Assembly: GCA_029573365.1 (NCBI GenBank)
Contig: JAKQGD010000222.1
Coordinates: forward strand, 1-22,874
Reading direction: 5' to 3'
From: Bacteroidota bacterium
GTDB lineage: Bacteria; Bacteroidota; Bacteroidia; Chitinophagales; Saprospiraceae
DNA: 22,874 nucleotides
The translations under genes and the position numbers were made by a program. Below the pieces are notes generated by a model. That model saw only the letters and a program-made list of their open reading frames with translations. It did not search any database and had not been told where the DNA came from. The first letter of the stretch is position 1. Every line of letters starts with the position of its first letter. Below are positions 15,617 through 22,874 of this stretch, piece by piece.

Positions 15617-18031
15617 ATGTTTGACGAAAACATATACCTGATGGACGACAGAAGAGAAGAAGGTGATGTCTTGCCTGTGTTTAGCATGGGCGATGACGAG
15701 CTTATGTTTGATGACAACTACAAAAAAGTGATGCCAATTCTGGCCCTTAAAAACACGGTGTTGTTTCCGGGAGTAGTAATACCCATCACTGCCGGTAGGG
15801 ACAAGTCTATAAAAGCTCTTAAAAAAGCCGAGAAAGACGATAAGTTTATAGGGGTTATCACCCAAAAGGACATGACCAGCGAGGATCCGTCGCCTGAGGA
15901 AATGTATTCTGTAGGTACGGTAGCCAGGATTATGAAAATCATCAAAATGCCAGATGGTAGCACGACAGCCATCCTACAGGGGCGTAAGAGATTTATTCCC
16001 GGTGAATATTTCATCAATGAAGACATGATTGCAGCAGAAGTCAACCCCATCGAAGATGAGATCCCGGAAAATAACATGGAGTTTAATGCCATGATATCCA
16101 CGATAAAGGATTATGCCAAAAAGATTATAGAGCTTTCGCCCAATATCCCCTCGGAGGCAAATCTTATGCTTCAGAACATCAAAAACAATGGCTTCCTGAT
16201 CAACTTCATCACTTCAAATATGAACCTGGAGGTGGAGAAGAAGCAGGAAATACTCGAGGCCGGAGACTTTGTGTTCAAAGCAGGTCTTGTAATGAATGCC
16301 ATGAACCACGAGCTTCAACTTCTCCAGATAAAGGGTCAGATAGAAGCAAAGGTGAGAGGGGACCTCGAAAAACAACAAAAAGAATATTTTCTCAACCAGC
16401 AGCTAAAAACCATCCAGGAGGAACTGGGAGGAAATCCCCATGAGGAAGAGCTCAACCGGCTGGGAGAGCTTGCCGCTAAGAAACGTTGGCCGGCTTATGC
16501 AAAAGAAGCCTTTGACAGGGAGATGGTCAAGGCGAAGAGGATAAATCCGCAGATTGCAGAGTATTCTGTGACGCTCAATTATCTGGAGCTGATGCTCGAC
16601 TTGCCATGGAACGAAGTCACGAGGGATGTGTTTAACCTCGCCAAGGTAAGAAAGGTGCTGGACAAAGACCACTTTGGCCTCGAAGACGTGAAAAACAGGA
16701 TCATCGAACACCTGGCGGTCTTAAAACTCAAAGGCGACATGAAGGCCCCAATTCTTTGTCTCGTGGGCCCACCCGGCGTCGGAAAGACCAGTCTGGGCAA
16801 ATCCATAGCCACAGCTCTGGGAAGGCAGTTTATCCGCATGTCACTGGGAGGTCTCCATGACGAAAGCGAAATCAGAGGCCACCGCAAAACCTACATCGGA
16901 GCCATGCCGGGCCGCATACTCCAGTCCATAAAAAAGGCAAAAAGCAGCAATCCTGTGTTTATCCTGGACGAAATAGACAAACTGGGCAAAGACTTCAGGG
17001 GTGACCCGTCTTCAGCCCTGCTTGAGGTTCTGGATCCTGAGCAAAATTCGACTTTTCATGACAATTACCTGGACCTGGATTATGACCTTTCAAAAGTCCT
17101 TTTTATAGCTACGGCCAATTCTCTTTCCACCATCCAGCCCGCACTGCTCGACAGGATGGAGATTATAGAAATAAGTGGTTACTCCACCGAAGAGAAGGTA
17201 GAAATCGCAAAGCGTCACCTTATCCCAAAGCAACAGAAAGAACACGGACTTAAACAGTCGGCAGTGGCTCTCTCCGGACATATCATCGAAAATATAATCC
17301 AGAAATATACCCGTGAATCAGGGGTTAGATCACTGGACAGATCACTTGCCGGTGTCATGAGGTACATTGCCAAAAAAGTGGCGATGAATGAAAAGTACAA
17401 TCCCAAAATTTCGGACTTGGAAGTGTACGAAGCTCTTGGGCCCGTCAAATATGACAGGGACCAATATATACAGGCAGAAATACCGGGGGTGGCTGTAGGG
17501 CTGGCATGGACGAGCGTAGGAGGAGACATCTTGTTTATCGAGGCATCTGTCAGCAAGGGCAAAGGAAAACTTTCCCTTACGGGCAATCTTGGTGATGTGA
17601 TGAAGGAGTCGGCGTCCACCGCCTTGAGTTACATAAAAGCACATGCAGGAGTATTGCAGATCGACCCGGAAAGTTTTGAAAATACCGACATCCATGTGCA
17701 TGTACCCGAAGGAGCTATACCCAAAGATGGTCCCAGTGCCGGCATAACCATGCTGACGGCTATCACCTCTGCATTGGTAAATAAAACTGTCAAACCATTT
17801 CTGGCCATGACAGGGGAGATCACACTCAGGGGCAAAGTGCTGCCTGTGGGTGGCATCAGAGAGAAAGTACTGGCAGCTAAAAGGTCGGGAATTTCAGAGA
17901 TTATCCTCTGCGAGCAAAACCGCAGGCATGTGGAACTCATACCACAGGAATACATCAAAGGTGTCAACTTTATCTTTGTGTCAGGGATGGACCAGGTGCT
18001 CGAACACGCTTTGGGATTAAAGACAAAATGA
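15617..18031 (+). CDS. lon: ATP-dependent protease Lon
   Basis: Cytoplasmic AAA+ serine protease that degrades misfolded and regulatory proteins. It has 804 residues, the usual size for Bacteroidota LonA. A short acidic N-terminal extension (about 1-35) precedes the substrate-binding LON-N domain, starting at VMPILALKNTVLFPG. A coiled-coil region (about 225-330) follows. The AAA+ module has Walker A GPPGVGKT (K390) and Walker B VFILDEIDK. The C-terminal protease domain carries the Ser-Lys dyad: S707 in PKDGPSAG and K750 in GGIREKVLAAKR, 43 residues apart as in E. coli Lon (S679/K722). All catalytic residues are intact. The gene appears monocistronic, with its own -7 box and a dyad in the leader that may be a regulatory site. 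Confidence 0.98.
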   Translation: MFDENIYLMDDRREEGDVLPVFSMGDDELMFDDNYKKVMPILALKNTVLFPGVVIPITAGRDKSIKALKKAEKDDKFIGVITQKDMTSEDPSPEEMYSVGTVARIMKIIKMPDGSTTAILQGRKRFIPGEYFINEDMIAAEVNPIEDEIPENNMEFNAMISTIKDYAKKIIELSPNIPSEANLMLQNIKNNGFLINFITSNMNLEVEKKQEILEAGDFVFKAGLVMNAMNHELQLLQIKGQIEAKVRGDLEKQQKEYFLNQQLKTIQEELGGNPHEEELNRLGELAAKKRWPAYAKEAFDREMVKAKRINPQIAEYSVTLNYLELMLDLPWNEVTRDVFNLAKVRKVLDKDHFGLEDVKNRIIEHLAVLKLKGDMKAPILCLVGPPGVGKTSLGKSIATALGRQFIRMSLGGLHDESEIRGHRKTYIGAMPGRILQSIKKAKSSNPVFILDEIDKLGKDFRGDPSSALLEVLDPEQNSTFHDNYLDLDYDLSKVLFIATANSLSTIQPALLDRMEIIEISGYSTEEKVEIAKRHLIPKQQKEHGLKQSAVALSGHIIENIIQKYTRESGVRSLDRSLAGVMRYIAKKVAMNEKYNPKISDLEVYEALGPVKYDRDQYIQAEIPGVAVGLAWTSVGGDILFIEASVSKGKGKLSLTGNLGDVMKESASTALSYIKAHAGVLQIDPESFENTDIHVHVPEGAIPKDGPSAGITMLTAITSALVNKTVKPFLAMTGEITLRGKVLPVGGIREKVLAAKRSGISEIILCEQNRRHVELIPQEYIKGVNFIFVSGMDQVLEHALGLKTK

Positions 18032-18083
18032 CCCATGGTCCGGGTTCGGTGTGTTAAAAGTGAGTTAAAATGAGGCCTTTGGT

Positions 18084-18091
18084 TAAATTTG
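18084..18091 (+). promoter_or_regulatory. Upstream -7-like box (TAAATTTG)
   Basis: An exact TAnnTTTG match between lon and the CarboxypepD_reg-like gene, 42 bp before a second identical TAAATTTG (18126-18133). It could be a tandem promoter; alternatively one of the two is a chance match in A+T-rich DNA. Confidence 0.3.
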
Positions 18092-18125
18092 CCCTTATTT
18101 GATCGTTAGAAAGGGTATAAAGTCA

Positions 18126-18133
18126 TAAATTTG
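18126..18133 (+). promoter_or_regulatory. Candidate -7 box for the CarboxypepD_reg-like gene
   Basis: TAAATTTG fits TAnnTTTG. It lies 27 bp before the ATG at 18161. A TTTG at 18098-18101 is 24 bp upstream, slightly more than the usual spacing. Its position also argues against translation starting at the TTG on 18131, which lies inside this box. Confidence 0.45.
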
Positions 18134-18160
18134 TTTTTGGGTAAATCAACCCGCTTCAAC

Positions 18161-18814
18161 ATGATAAAAAAAGCCATTCTCTTTACATTTATAATGGTCT
18201 GTAGCCTGGTCGCCATGGCACAGCAGAAGGACGATCACGCTAAGGTCATTGAATTTACAGGAATGGTCTTCTATGAAGACGAATCAGGCAGACCTGCCCC
18301 TTTGCCATATACCAATGTAGCTGTAAAGGGTACCAGCCGGGGAGCAGCGTCTGATTATGACGGCTTTTTTTCATTTGTGGCCCTGGCAGGCGAAACCATC
18401 GTATTTTCCAGGATAGGCTACAAGACGGTCGAAATAGTTATACCTGATACCCTGCATTCTACCAAGTATAAGTGGATTCAGATTATGACCGAAGACAACA
18501 TTCTACTGCCCGAAGCCATCATCATGCCCTGGCCCAGCAAGGAACATTTCAAGCAGGAGTTTCTGGAAATAGATATCAGCAACGAACTCAGAGAAAATGC
18601 CCTTGCTAATCTTGCCGAAGAAAAAATGAAGGAAATAAGATATACTGTTCCCGCCGATGGCAGGGAGTCTTCCAGTATAGTACTCAAACAGCAAGCCACT
18701 GAGTATGTGTATACCGGACAGGTCAAACCTCAGAATATTTTTAATCCGCTGGCCTGGAAAAAATTTATAGAAGCCTGGAAGAGGGGAGATTTCAAGAAGA
18801 AGGACAAGAAATAA
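18161..18814 (+). CDS. Secreted CarboxypepD_reg-like domain protein
   Basis: A 217-residue exported protein of unknown function. A signal peptide is clear (MIKKAILFTFIMVCSLVAMA, then QQ). Residues about 28-112 form a CarboxypepD_reg-like beta-sandwich, with FTGMVFYEDE, PLPYTNVAVKGTSRGAASDYDGFFSFVA, and VFSRIGYKTVEI. This fold also begins many SusC/TonB-dependent receptors, but no plug or barrel follows here. The C-terminal half is charged, contains a FKQEFLEIDISNELRENALA helix-like stretch, and ends with a basic tail (KRGDFKKKDKK). I chose the ATG at 18161 rather than the in-frame TTG at 18131 because the signal peptide begins here and the TTG overlaps a -7 box. It probably resides in the periplasm. 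No T9SS C-terminal sorting domain is recognisable. It stands alone between lon and metF. Confidence 0.8.
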   Translation: MIKKAILFTFIMVCSLVAMAQQKDDHAKVIEFTGMVFYEDESGRPAPLPYTNVAVKGTSRGAASDYDGFFSFVALAGETIVFSRIGYKTVEIVIPDTLHSTKYKWIQIMTEDNILLPEAIIMPWPSKEHFKQEFLEIDISNELRENALANLAEEKMKEIRYTVPADGRESSSIVLKQQATEYVYTGQVKPQNIFNPLAWKKFIEAWKRGDFKKKDKK

Positions 18815-18840
18815 ACGGCAGGACTTAATTGTTCCGTTGT

Positions 18841-18873
18841 TTTGGATATGTCGGTACCTATTGATTACCTTTG
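18841..18873 (+). promoter_or_regulatory. metF promoter (-33 TTTG, -7 TACCTTTG)
   Basis: TTTG at 18841-18844 and TACCTTTG at 18866-18873 are separated by 21 bp, matching both boxes and spacing of the Bacteroidota housekeeping promoter. The predicted start near 18880 leaves a leader of only about 22 nt before the metF start. That is too short for a SAM or cobalamin riboswitch. Confidence 0.7.
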
Positions 18874-18902
18874 CAATCCATTAAACGTAACAAGGTTAAG
18901 TA

Positions 18903-19853
18903 TTGAAGATTACCGATTATTTTGAAAAATCAAAGGGCCAGACCCTGGTATCTTTTGAAGTATTGCCACCATTGAAAGGAGGCAGCATGAATGACATATT
19001 TGATACGCTTGATCCCCTGATGGAATTCAAACCTCCATTTATTGATGTCACCTACCACAGGGAAGAATATGTGTACAACAAGCAGATCTCCGGATATTAT
19101 GAAAAGACGGCCATACGTAAGCGACCCGGTACCGTGGGCATCTGTGCCTCCATCATGCACCGGTATGGAATAGATGCCATACCACATCTTATTTGTGGAG
19201 GATTCAGTATAGAGGAGACAGAAAATGCATTGATTGACCTTAATTTTCTGGGTATAAACAATGTGCTGGCCCTCCGGGGCGACGCACGACAGTTTGAAGA
19301 CAAGTTTATCCCGGAACCTGATGGTCACAAATATGCGGTCGACCTTGTTAAACAGATTAACGGCATGAACAAGGGTATGTACTTGGATTCAAATATCGAG
19401 AAAGGGTCTCCCACTGATTTTTGCATCGGTGTGGCAGGTTATCCTGAAAAACATTTTGAGGCCCCTAACTTCAGCATGGATATCCAGTACTTAAAACAAA
19501 AAATTGATGCCGGTGCCAGTTATATTGTGACGCAGATGTTTTATGACAATGCCAATTTTTTCAGATTCAGAGACGCCTGTCATAAGGCGGGTATCAACGT
19601 ACCTATAGTTCCCGGCCTGAAACCCATCACAAGGAAGTATCAACTGACATCAATACCACGTAAGTTCTTTATCAATTTTCCGGAAGATCTGGTCACAGAA
19701 GTGACAAAGGCTGAGGATAAAAATGTGATAAAAATAGGCATTGAATGGTGCATCAGCCAGTGCAGAGAACTTAAAAAAGAGGGTGTACCTTGTCTCCATT
19801 TTTACACCATGGGCGACTCAGAAACGATTTATAAGATTGTGGAAAAAATCTGA
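18903..19853 (+). CDS. metF: Methylenetetrahydrofolate reductase (TTG start)
   Basis: FAD-dependent enzyme that reduces 5,10-methylene-THF to 5-methyl-THF, the methyl donor for methionine synthesis. It has 316 residues, as usual for bacterial MetF. The TIM-barrel opens with LVSFEVLPPLKGG, where E19 is the likely proton donor, then PFIDVTYHREE. LALRGDAR carries the flavin-proximal Asp, and YIVTQMFYDNANFFRF and VPIVPGLKPI complete the family pattern. The start is forced to TTG at 18903: an in-frame TAA lies at 18897-18899 and the next ATG is at codon 29, inside the conserved domain. A complete promoter lies 30 bp upstream. It is convergent with murI, with only 6 bp between stops. Secure call. 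Confidence 0.96.
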   Translation: MKITDYFEKSKGQTLVSFEVLPPLKGGSMNDIFDTLDPLMEFKPPFIDVTYHREEYVYNKQISGYYEKTAIRKRPGTVGICASIMHRYGIDAIPHLICGGFSIEETENALIDLNFLGINNVLALRGDARQFEDKFIPEPDGHKYAVDLVKQINGMNKGMYLDSNIEKGSPTDFCIGVAGYPEKHFEAPNFSMDIQYLKQKIDAGASYIVTQMFYDNANFFRFRDACHKAGINVPIVPGLKPITRKYQLTSIPRKFFINFPEDLVTEVTKAEDKNVIKIGIEWCISQCRELKKEGVPCLHFYTMGDSETIYKIVEKI

Positions 19854-19859
19854 TGCAGC

Positions 19860-20669
19860 TTAGCTCCAGATGTGCTTTGCTTCCAGGTGAATGTCCTGGC
19901 CATAAAAGTTTTTAGCGGTTTCCTCAAAGGAGGATGTAAAGTCCGAAACAAAAAACCTGTCTTCTGATATCCTGGCTGGACAGAGTAGTTTCTCCTCGCT
20001 GAGTATTCTTTTTACTTCGTCGCGGACTACATCCGTCGAGTCAAGTATAGCCACCCTGCCACCATAATAATCGTCTATTTCTTTGCGTATAAGCGGATAA
20101 TGTGTACAGGCAAGCAACAGGGCGTCTATGCCATGGAGTTCGTCGTGGGCGAGGTAGGTTTCTATTATGCTTTTGCTAATGGTTCCATTGTAAAAACCTT
20201 CTTCAATCATGGGCGCCAGGAGCGGTGTAGCTAGCTGATTGACCTTGATTTTTTGATTACCGGCCTTGATCTTGTTTCGGTATATTGACGAATTAATCGT
20301 AGCCTTAGTGGCAATGACCCCTACATTTTGATACCCCTGTGAGATAACTGCATTAACCAGAGGATCTACAACATTTACAAAAAGAGCTTTTCCTTCAAAA
20401 AAGTCAAGCAACATGTCATAGGCCGCTGATGATGCTGAGTTGCACGCGATGACGATCATCTTACAGTTTTGTTCCAAGAGAAACTTGCTGATTCGCAGAC
20501 TGTAATAACGTATGGCATCAGCGGATTTGTCGCCGTAGGGCAAATGGGCAGTATCGCCAAAGTATATCAGACGTTCTTCCGGTAAAAAACGGTGAATGGC
20601 ATTGGCAACCGTCAGGCCTCCAATGCCACTGTCAAAAATTCCTATAGGGTGCTCCGGTTTAAAATTCAT
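19860..20669 (-). CDS. murI: Glutamate racemase
   Basis: Converts L-glutamate to D-glutamate for peptidoglycan peptides, in the cytoplasm. It has 269 residues. The N-terminus has IGIFDSGIGGLTV (D13-S14), and the two catalytic cysteines are C76 in IACNSAS and C188 in LACTHYPL, with H190 beside it. YFGDTAHLPYGDKS is also conserved. All key residues are intact. It lies 19 bp after the second Skp-like gene, on the same strand, and is probably the last gene of a skp-skp-murI operon, an arrangement familiar in Bacteroidota. The 3' end nearly meets that of metF. Confidence 0.97.
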   Translation of the reverse strand: MNFKPEHPIGIFDSGIGGLTVANAIHRFLPEERLIYFGDTAHLPYGDKSADAIRYYSLRISKFLLEQNCKMIVIACNSASSAAYDMLLDFFEGKALFVNVVDPLVNAVISQGYQNVGVIATKATINSSIYRNKIKAGNQKIKVNQLATPLLAPMIEEGFYNGTISKSIIETYLAHDELHGIDALLLACTHYPLIRKEIDDYYGGRVAILDSTDVVRDEVKRILSEEKLLCPARISEDRFFVSDFTSSFEETAKNFYGQDIHLEAKHIWS

Positions 20670-20688
20670 GCCGGAAAGATTATTTACA

Positions 20689-21198
20689 TTATTGAGCTAT
20701 GCCGAGTTTGGTCTTCACCAGCTTGGTGGCATCGGCAGACGGATCGGTATATAGCAAAAGTCCTCCAGCCACGTCAAAGATATAAAGAAAACCGTTTTCC
20801 TTTGCTACGTCTTTTATAGCCTGGTTTACCTTGTCCTGAATAGGCTTAAGAAGTTCTTCACTTTTTTCATAAATCTTTTGCTGGCTTGATTGTTCAAATT
20901 CGCCAATCTTGGCTTCTTCTTCCTTGAGTAAAGCTGCCTGCTTGTCTGCTTCGATCGGGGCCAGTTCGCCGCTTGCCTGTTTTTTCTGAAAATCCTGGTA
21001 TTTCATTTGTAGGCTTTTGACCATTTCTTCTCCTTTTTTCTGAAACATAGCCTTCATTACGTCTATATCAGAATTTGCCTGCTTGACCTCAGGGAGTGAC
21101 GCTATGATTTCCTGAGAGTTGATATACCCCATTTTCTGGGCAGAAACTCCGGTCATCATTACAATGGAAAAAATAAAAACTGAGAATAATCTGTTCAT
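20689..21198 (-). CDS. OmpH/Skp-family periplasmic chaperone (second copy)
   Basis: A 169-residue exported protein. A signal peptide ends near SVSA-QK (about 1-20). The mature part starts KMGYINSQEIIASLPEV, as in Skp/OmpH proteins, continues as a long charged alpha-helical arm (about 40-120, rich in Lys, Glu and Gln, coiled-coil-like), and returns to a beta strand at GFLYIFDVAGGLLLYTDP. Skp trimers hold unfolded outer-membrane proteins on the way to the BAM complex. This copy lies between its paralogue and murI, with short gaps (34 and 19 bp) that suggest one transcript. Specific clients cannot be told from sequence; large barrels such as SprA would be logical ones, but that is inference. Confidence 0.9.
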   Translation of the reverse strand: MNRLFSVFIFSIVMMTGVSAQKMGYINSQEIIASLPEVKQANSDIDVMKAMFQKKGEEMVKSLQMKYQDFQKKQASGELAPIEADKQAALLKEEEAKIGEFEQSSQQKIYEKSEELLKPIQDKVNQAIKDVAKENGFLYIFDVAGGLLLYTDPSADATKLVKTKLGIAQ

Positions 21199-21232
21199 TA
21201 TTAAAAAGTTGAATTTTAGTACTTAATAAATT

Positions 21233-21751
21233 TTATTTGATTCCGAGCCTTTTCTTAAGGTCGGTCGTTTTGTCGTATTCAGCATTGGTAAACAAAAGAC
21301 CTGTGGCGCCACCTTTGTCAAAAATGATGTCAAAGCCTTTTTCGGCTGCATAACTCTCTATGGCTGCAAACACCTTGTCCTGAATAGGAGCTACCATTTC
21401 CTGTCTTTTTTGGAAAAGAGCACCTTCCGGGCCAAACTTGGCTTTTTGCATTTCTCTTACGGAGGCTTCCTTTTTTATAATTTCATCCTCACGCAGAGTC
21501 TTATCCTCGGCACTCAGCAGTACCTGCTCTGCCTGGAATTTGTTATACATACTTTTAATCTTGTCAAACTCCAGGGAGATTTCCTGTCTCCACTGGGCTG
21601 CTGTTTTGTCTAACTGGTCTTGTGCGTCCTTGTATTCGGGCAGTGACGAAAGAACTTCATTTATATCTACAACTGCTATTTTCTGTGCGTTTCCGGTCAA
21701 AAAGCCCAGTATTGCAAACAAGCCGATAAGGAACAGGTTTCTGATTTTCAT
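21233..21751 (-). CDS. OmpH/Skp-family periplasmic chaperone (first copy)
   Basis: A 172-residue exported protein with a signal peptide ending near GNA-QK. The mature part begins KIAVVDINEVLSSLPEY, followed by a helical arm (about 45-130, coiled-coil-like) and a closing strand GFDIIFDKGGATGLLFTN. This is the Skp/OmpH layout. It is clearly paralogous to the next gene but diverged: the two share the start and end motifs while the arms differ. First gene of the skp-skp-murI operon; a -7 box (TATTTTTG on this strand) lies 32 bp upstream. bamA, often found next to such genes in Bacteroidota, is not here. Confidence 0.9.
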   Translation of the reverse strand: MKIRNLFLIGLFAILGFLTGNAQKIAVVDINEVLSSLPEYKDAQDQLDKTAAQWRQEISLEFDKIKSMYNKFQAEQVLLSAEDKTLREDEIIKKEASVREMQKAKFGPEGALFQKRQEMVAPIQDKVFAAIESYAAEKGFDIIFDKGGATGLLFTNAEYDKTTDLKKRLGIK

Positions 21752-21783
21752 TTTTTAGAATTTTTAATTTTTTAAAAATTTGA

Positions 21784-21791
21784 CAAAAATA
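21784..21791 (-). promoter_or_regulatory. Candidate -7 box for the skp-skp-murI operon
   Basis: On the minus strand this reads TATTTTTG, an exact TAnnTTTG match, 32 bp before the first Skp-like ATG. No -33 TTTG was seen at the expected distance. Confidence 0.4.
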
Positions 21792-21878
21792 CAATATTCA
21801 ACTATAACTACCCTTAAAACTCCCACTAAAACCTAAAAGTTACAAATACTACGATAGTTAAGATATCATAAAAAACTT

Positions 21879-21897
21879 CAATTAATTGATTATCAAT
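21879..21897. repeat. Overlapping palindromes in the hutH upstream region
   Basis: CAATTAATTG (21879-21888) is a perfect 10-bp palindrome and overlaps ATTGAT-T-ATCAAT (21885-21897), a perfect 6-1-6 dyad. Together they could bind a dimeric regulator about 160 bp before the hutH -7 box and 90 bp before the skp -7 box. Confidence 0.35.
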
Positions 21898-22053
21898 ACA
21901 ATAAAGGTGTTGTGCATGGCCTTCTGATACTTTGTTTAACTATTGTTTAACGTCGTTACGGGCCTTTTTAGTCTGTATACTTTCCTATTGTTAAAAAAAT
22001 GGAATCTGCCGTTGAAATGTTATATGCAATCTGTAGTTGTGCGAAAATTGGGT

Positions 22054-22061
22054 TAGTTTTG
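22054..22061 (+). promoter_or_regulatory. Candidate -7 box for hutH
   Basis: TAGTTTTG matches TAnnTTTG and lies 30 bp before the hutH ATG. No -33 TTTG is found at the usual spacing. Confidence 0.45.
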
Positions 22062-22091
22062 CACTTTTGATGGTCATCTAACTCATTCCGG

Positions 22092-22874
22092 ATGGAACAG
22101 CTAATAGGCGGCAGAAACCTTGACGCCGTTACTATTTACAAAACAGTTTCAACAGGCCTTAAGATTACCCTTGATAAAGAACAACTTGCCAGGGTAAACA
22201 AAAACAGGGAGTATCTGGAAAAAAAGATCAATCTCGATTCTGGCACTCCTGTGTACGGGATTAACACCGGGTTTGGATCGTTGTGCAATGTCAGCATTCC
22301 GGAAGGGGATCTGGACAAGTTGCAGGAAAATCTTATACTTTCGCATGCATGCGGCATGGGAGAAATATTGCCTGAAAAAACCTGTAAAACCATCCTGCTG
22401 CTAAAGATAGTCAATCTTATACATGGTTACTCCGGAGTTAGACCGGCACTTATTGAAAAACTGGCCGAATTTTACAATAAAGGGGTTATTCCCGTCATCT
22501 ATGAACAAGGATCACTGGGTGCTTCCGGAGACCTGGTGCCGCTGGCTCATCTGAGTCTGCCACTGCTTGGCAAAGGCATGGTCTACCATCACGGCAAGGT
22601 GGAAGACGCCGCCACAGTGATGCATACGGTGGGTATTGAACCACTGCGACTCAAGTTTAAGGAAGGCCTGGCCTTGATTAATGGCACTCAGTTTTCTCTG
22701 GCCATTTCAACAGAGGTAGTTACTGAGGCCAGGGCTATCCTGCATCTGGCCAACAAAATCGCTGCTTTGTCTATGGATTCCTATCTGTGTGACACAGCCC
22801 CTTTTGATCCGCTGATTCACGATATAAGGCCACATAGGGGCCAAAAATGGGCGGCGGCTGAGATTATGGGTTTT
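22092..22874 (+). CDS. hutH: Histidine ammonia-lyase, N-terminal half
   Basis: Partial gene with 261 codons before the right edge, about half of the usual ~500. It belongs to the MIO-containing aromatic amino acid lyases. GSLGASGDLVPLAHL contains the A144-S145-G146 triad that cyclises into the MIO electrophile. The active-site tyrosine is Y55 in PVYGINTGFGSL, and ALINGTQFSLA is conserved. The selectivity pair reads S84-H85 (NLILSHACGMGE), as in histidine ammonia-lyases, favouring histidine to urocanate plus ammonia over a phenylalanine or tyrosine activity. Because the C-terminal half is missing, this specificity call is good but not final. The start ATG at 22092 gives the expected N-terminus. 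Other hut genes may follow beyond the window but are not visible. Confidence 0.9.
   Translation, partial: MEQLIGGRNLDAVTIYKTVSTGLKITLDKEQLARVNKNREYLEKKINLDSGTPVYGINTGFGSLCNVSIPEGDLDKLQENLILSHACGMGEILPEKTCKTILLLKIVNLIHGYSGVRPALIEKLAEFYNKGVIPVIYEQGSLGASGDLVPLAHLSLPLLGKGMVYHHGKVEDAATVMHTVGIEPLRLKFKEGLALINGTQFSLAISTEVVTEARAILHLANKIAALSMDSYLCDTAPFDPLIHDIRPHRGQKWAAAEIMGF

Larger units (their letters stand above)
21752..22091. other. Divergent intergenic region between the skp operon and hutH
   Basis: 340 bp, strongly A+T-rich, with no convincing open frame. It holds a leftward -7 box (21784-21791), a rightward -7 box (22054-22061), and three small dyads: CAATTAATTG (21879-21888), ATTGAT-T-ATCAAT (21885-21897) and TAACG-T-CGTTA (21948-21958). 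These may be regulator sites, though short A+T-rich palindromes also arise by chance. Confidence 0.5.

Noticed and set aside
18029..18050. Possible hairpin after the lon stop (GACC-CAT-GGTC and nearby ACCC/GGGT)
   Set aside because: Four-base stems with no T-run; not a supportable terminator.
18131..18160. TTG-initiated 10-codon extension of the CarboxypepD_reg-like protein
   Set aside because: The TTG overlaps a -7 promoter box, and the clear signal peptide starts at the ATG on 18161.
18874..18902. SAM or cobalamin riboswitch before metF
   Set aside because: The leader after the predicted start is only about 22 nt, and no riboswitch consensus is seen upstream.

Overview
This window is chromosomal DNA of a Bacteroidota bacterium. 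The signs are a giant SprA translocon protein, a GldH-type lipoprotein, tandem Skp/OmpH-like genes followed by murI, a CarboxypepD_reg-like secreted protein, and repeated matches to the Bacteroidota promoter -7 box (TAnnTTTG) with little use of Shine-Dalgarno sites. Gene style and moderate G+C would fit Saprospirales or a relative, but that rank is a guess. No mobile element, tRNA, rRNA, CRISPR array or phage gene was seen; this looks like core genome.

Layout, left to right. The 5' end of an aminopeptidase P-type gene runs leftward off the window (1-612). A 190-bp divergent spacer separates it from rpoN (sigma-54) and a closely following galE. A 119-bp leader with a -7 box and a hairpin precedes ruvA, which starts with TTG. 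After ruvA comes sprA, a 7.5-kb gene for the outer-membrane translocon of the type IX secretion system (T9SS). Converging on sprA is a three-gene leftward operon: an HGSNAT/COG4299-like membrane protein, gldH, and a GT-C-like multipass membrane protein. Rightward again come a NudK-type Nudix hydrolase, the Lon protease, a secreted CarboxypepD_reg-like protein, and metF (TTG start, with the only complete -33/-7 promoter seen). Leftward from 21751 lie two Skp-like periplasmic chaperone genes and murI, convergent with metF. A 340-bp divergent spacer with several small dyads leads to hutH, which runs off the right edge.

The main functional theme is the cell envelope. SprA and GldH belong to the T9SS/gliding machinery, Skp-like chaperones serve outer-membrane protein traffic, and MurI supplies D-glutamate for peptidoglycan. 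GalE, NudK, the HGSNAT-like protein and the GT-C-like protein point to sugar or glycan metabolism. The rest is housekeeping: DNA repair (RuvA), proteolysis (Lon, PepP), folate/methionine (MetF), histidine breakdown (HutH) and alternative transcription (RpoN).

I did not find a clearly new system. The best second-look items are gldH sandwiched between two putative glycan-related membrane genes, three essential-type genes with forced TTG starts, small dyads placed just after -7 boxes in the lon, ruvA and rpoN leaders, and lysine-rich insertions in SprA.
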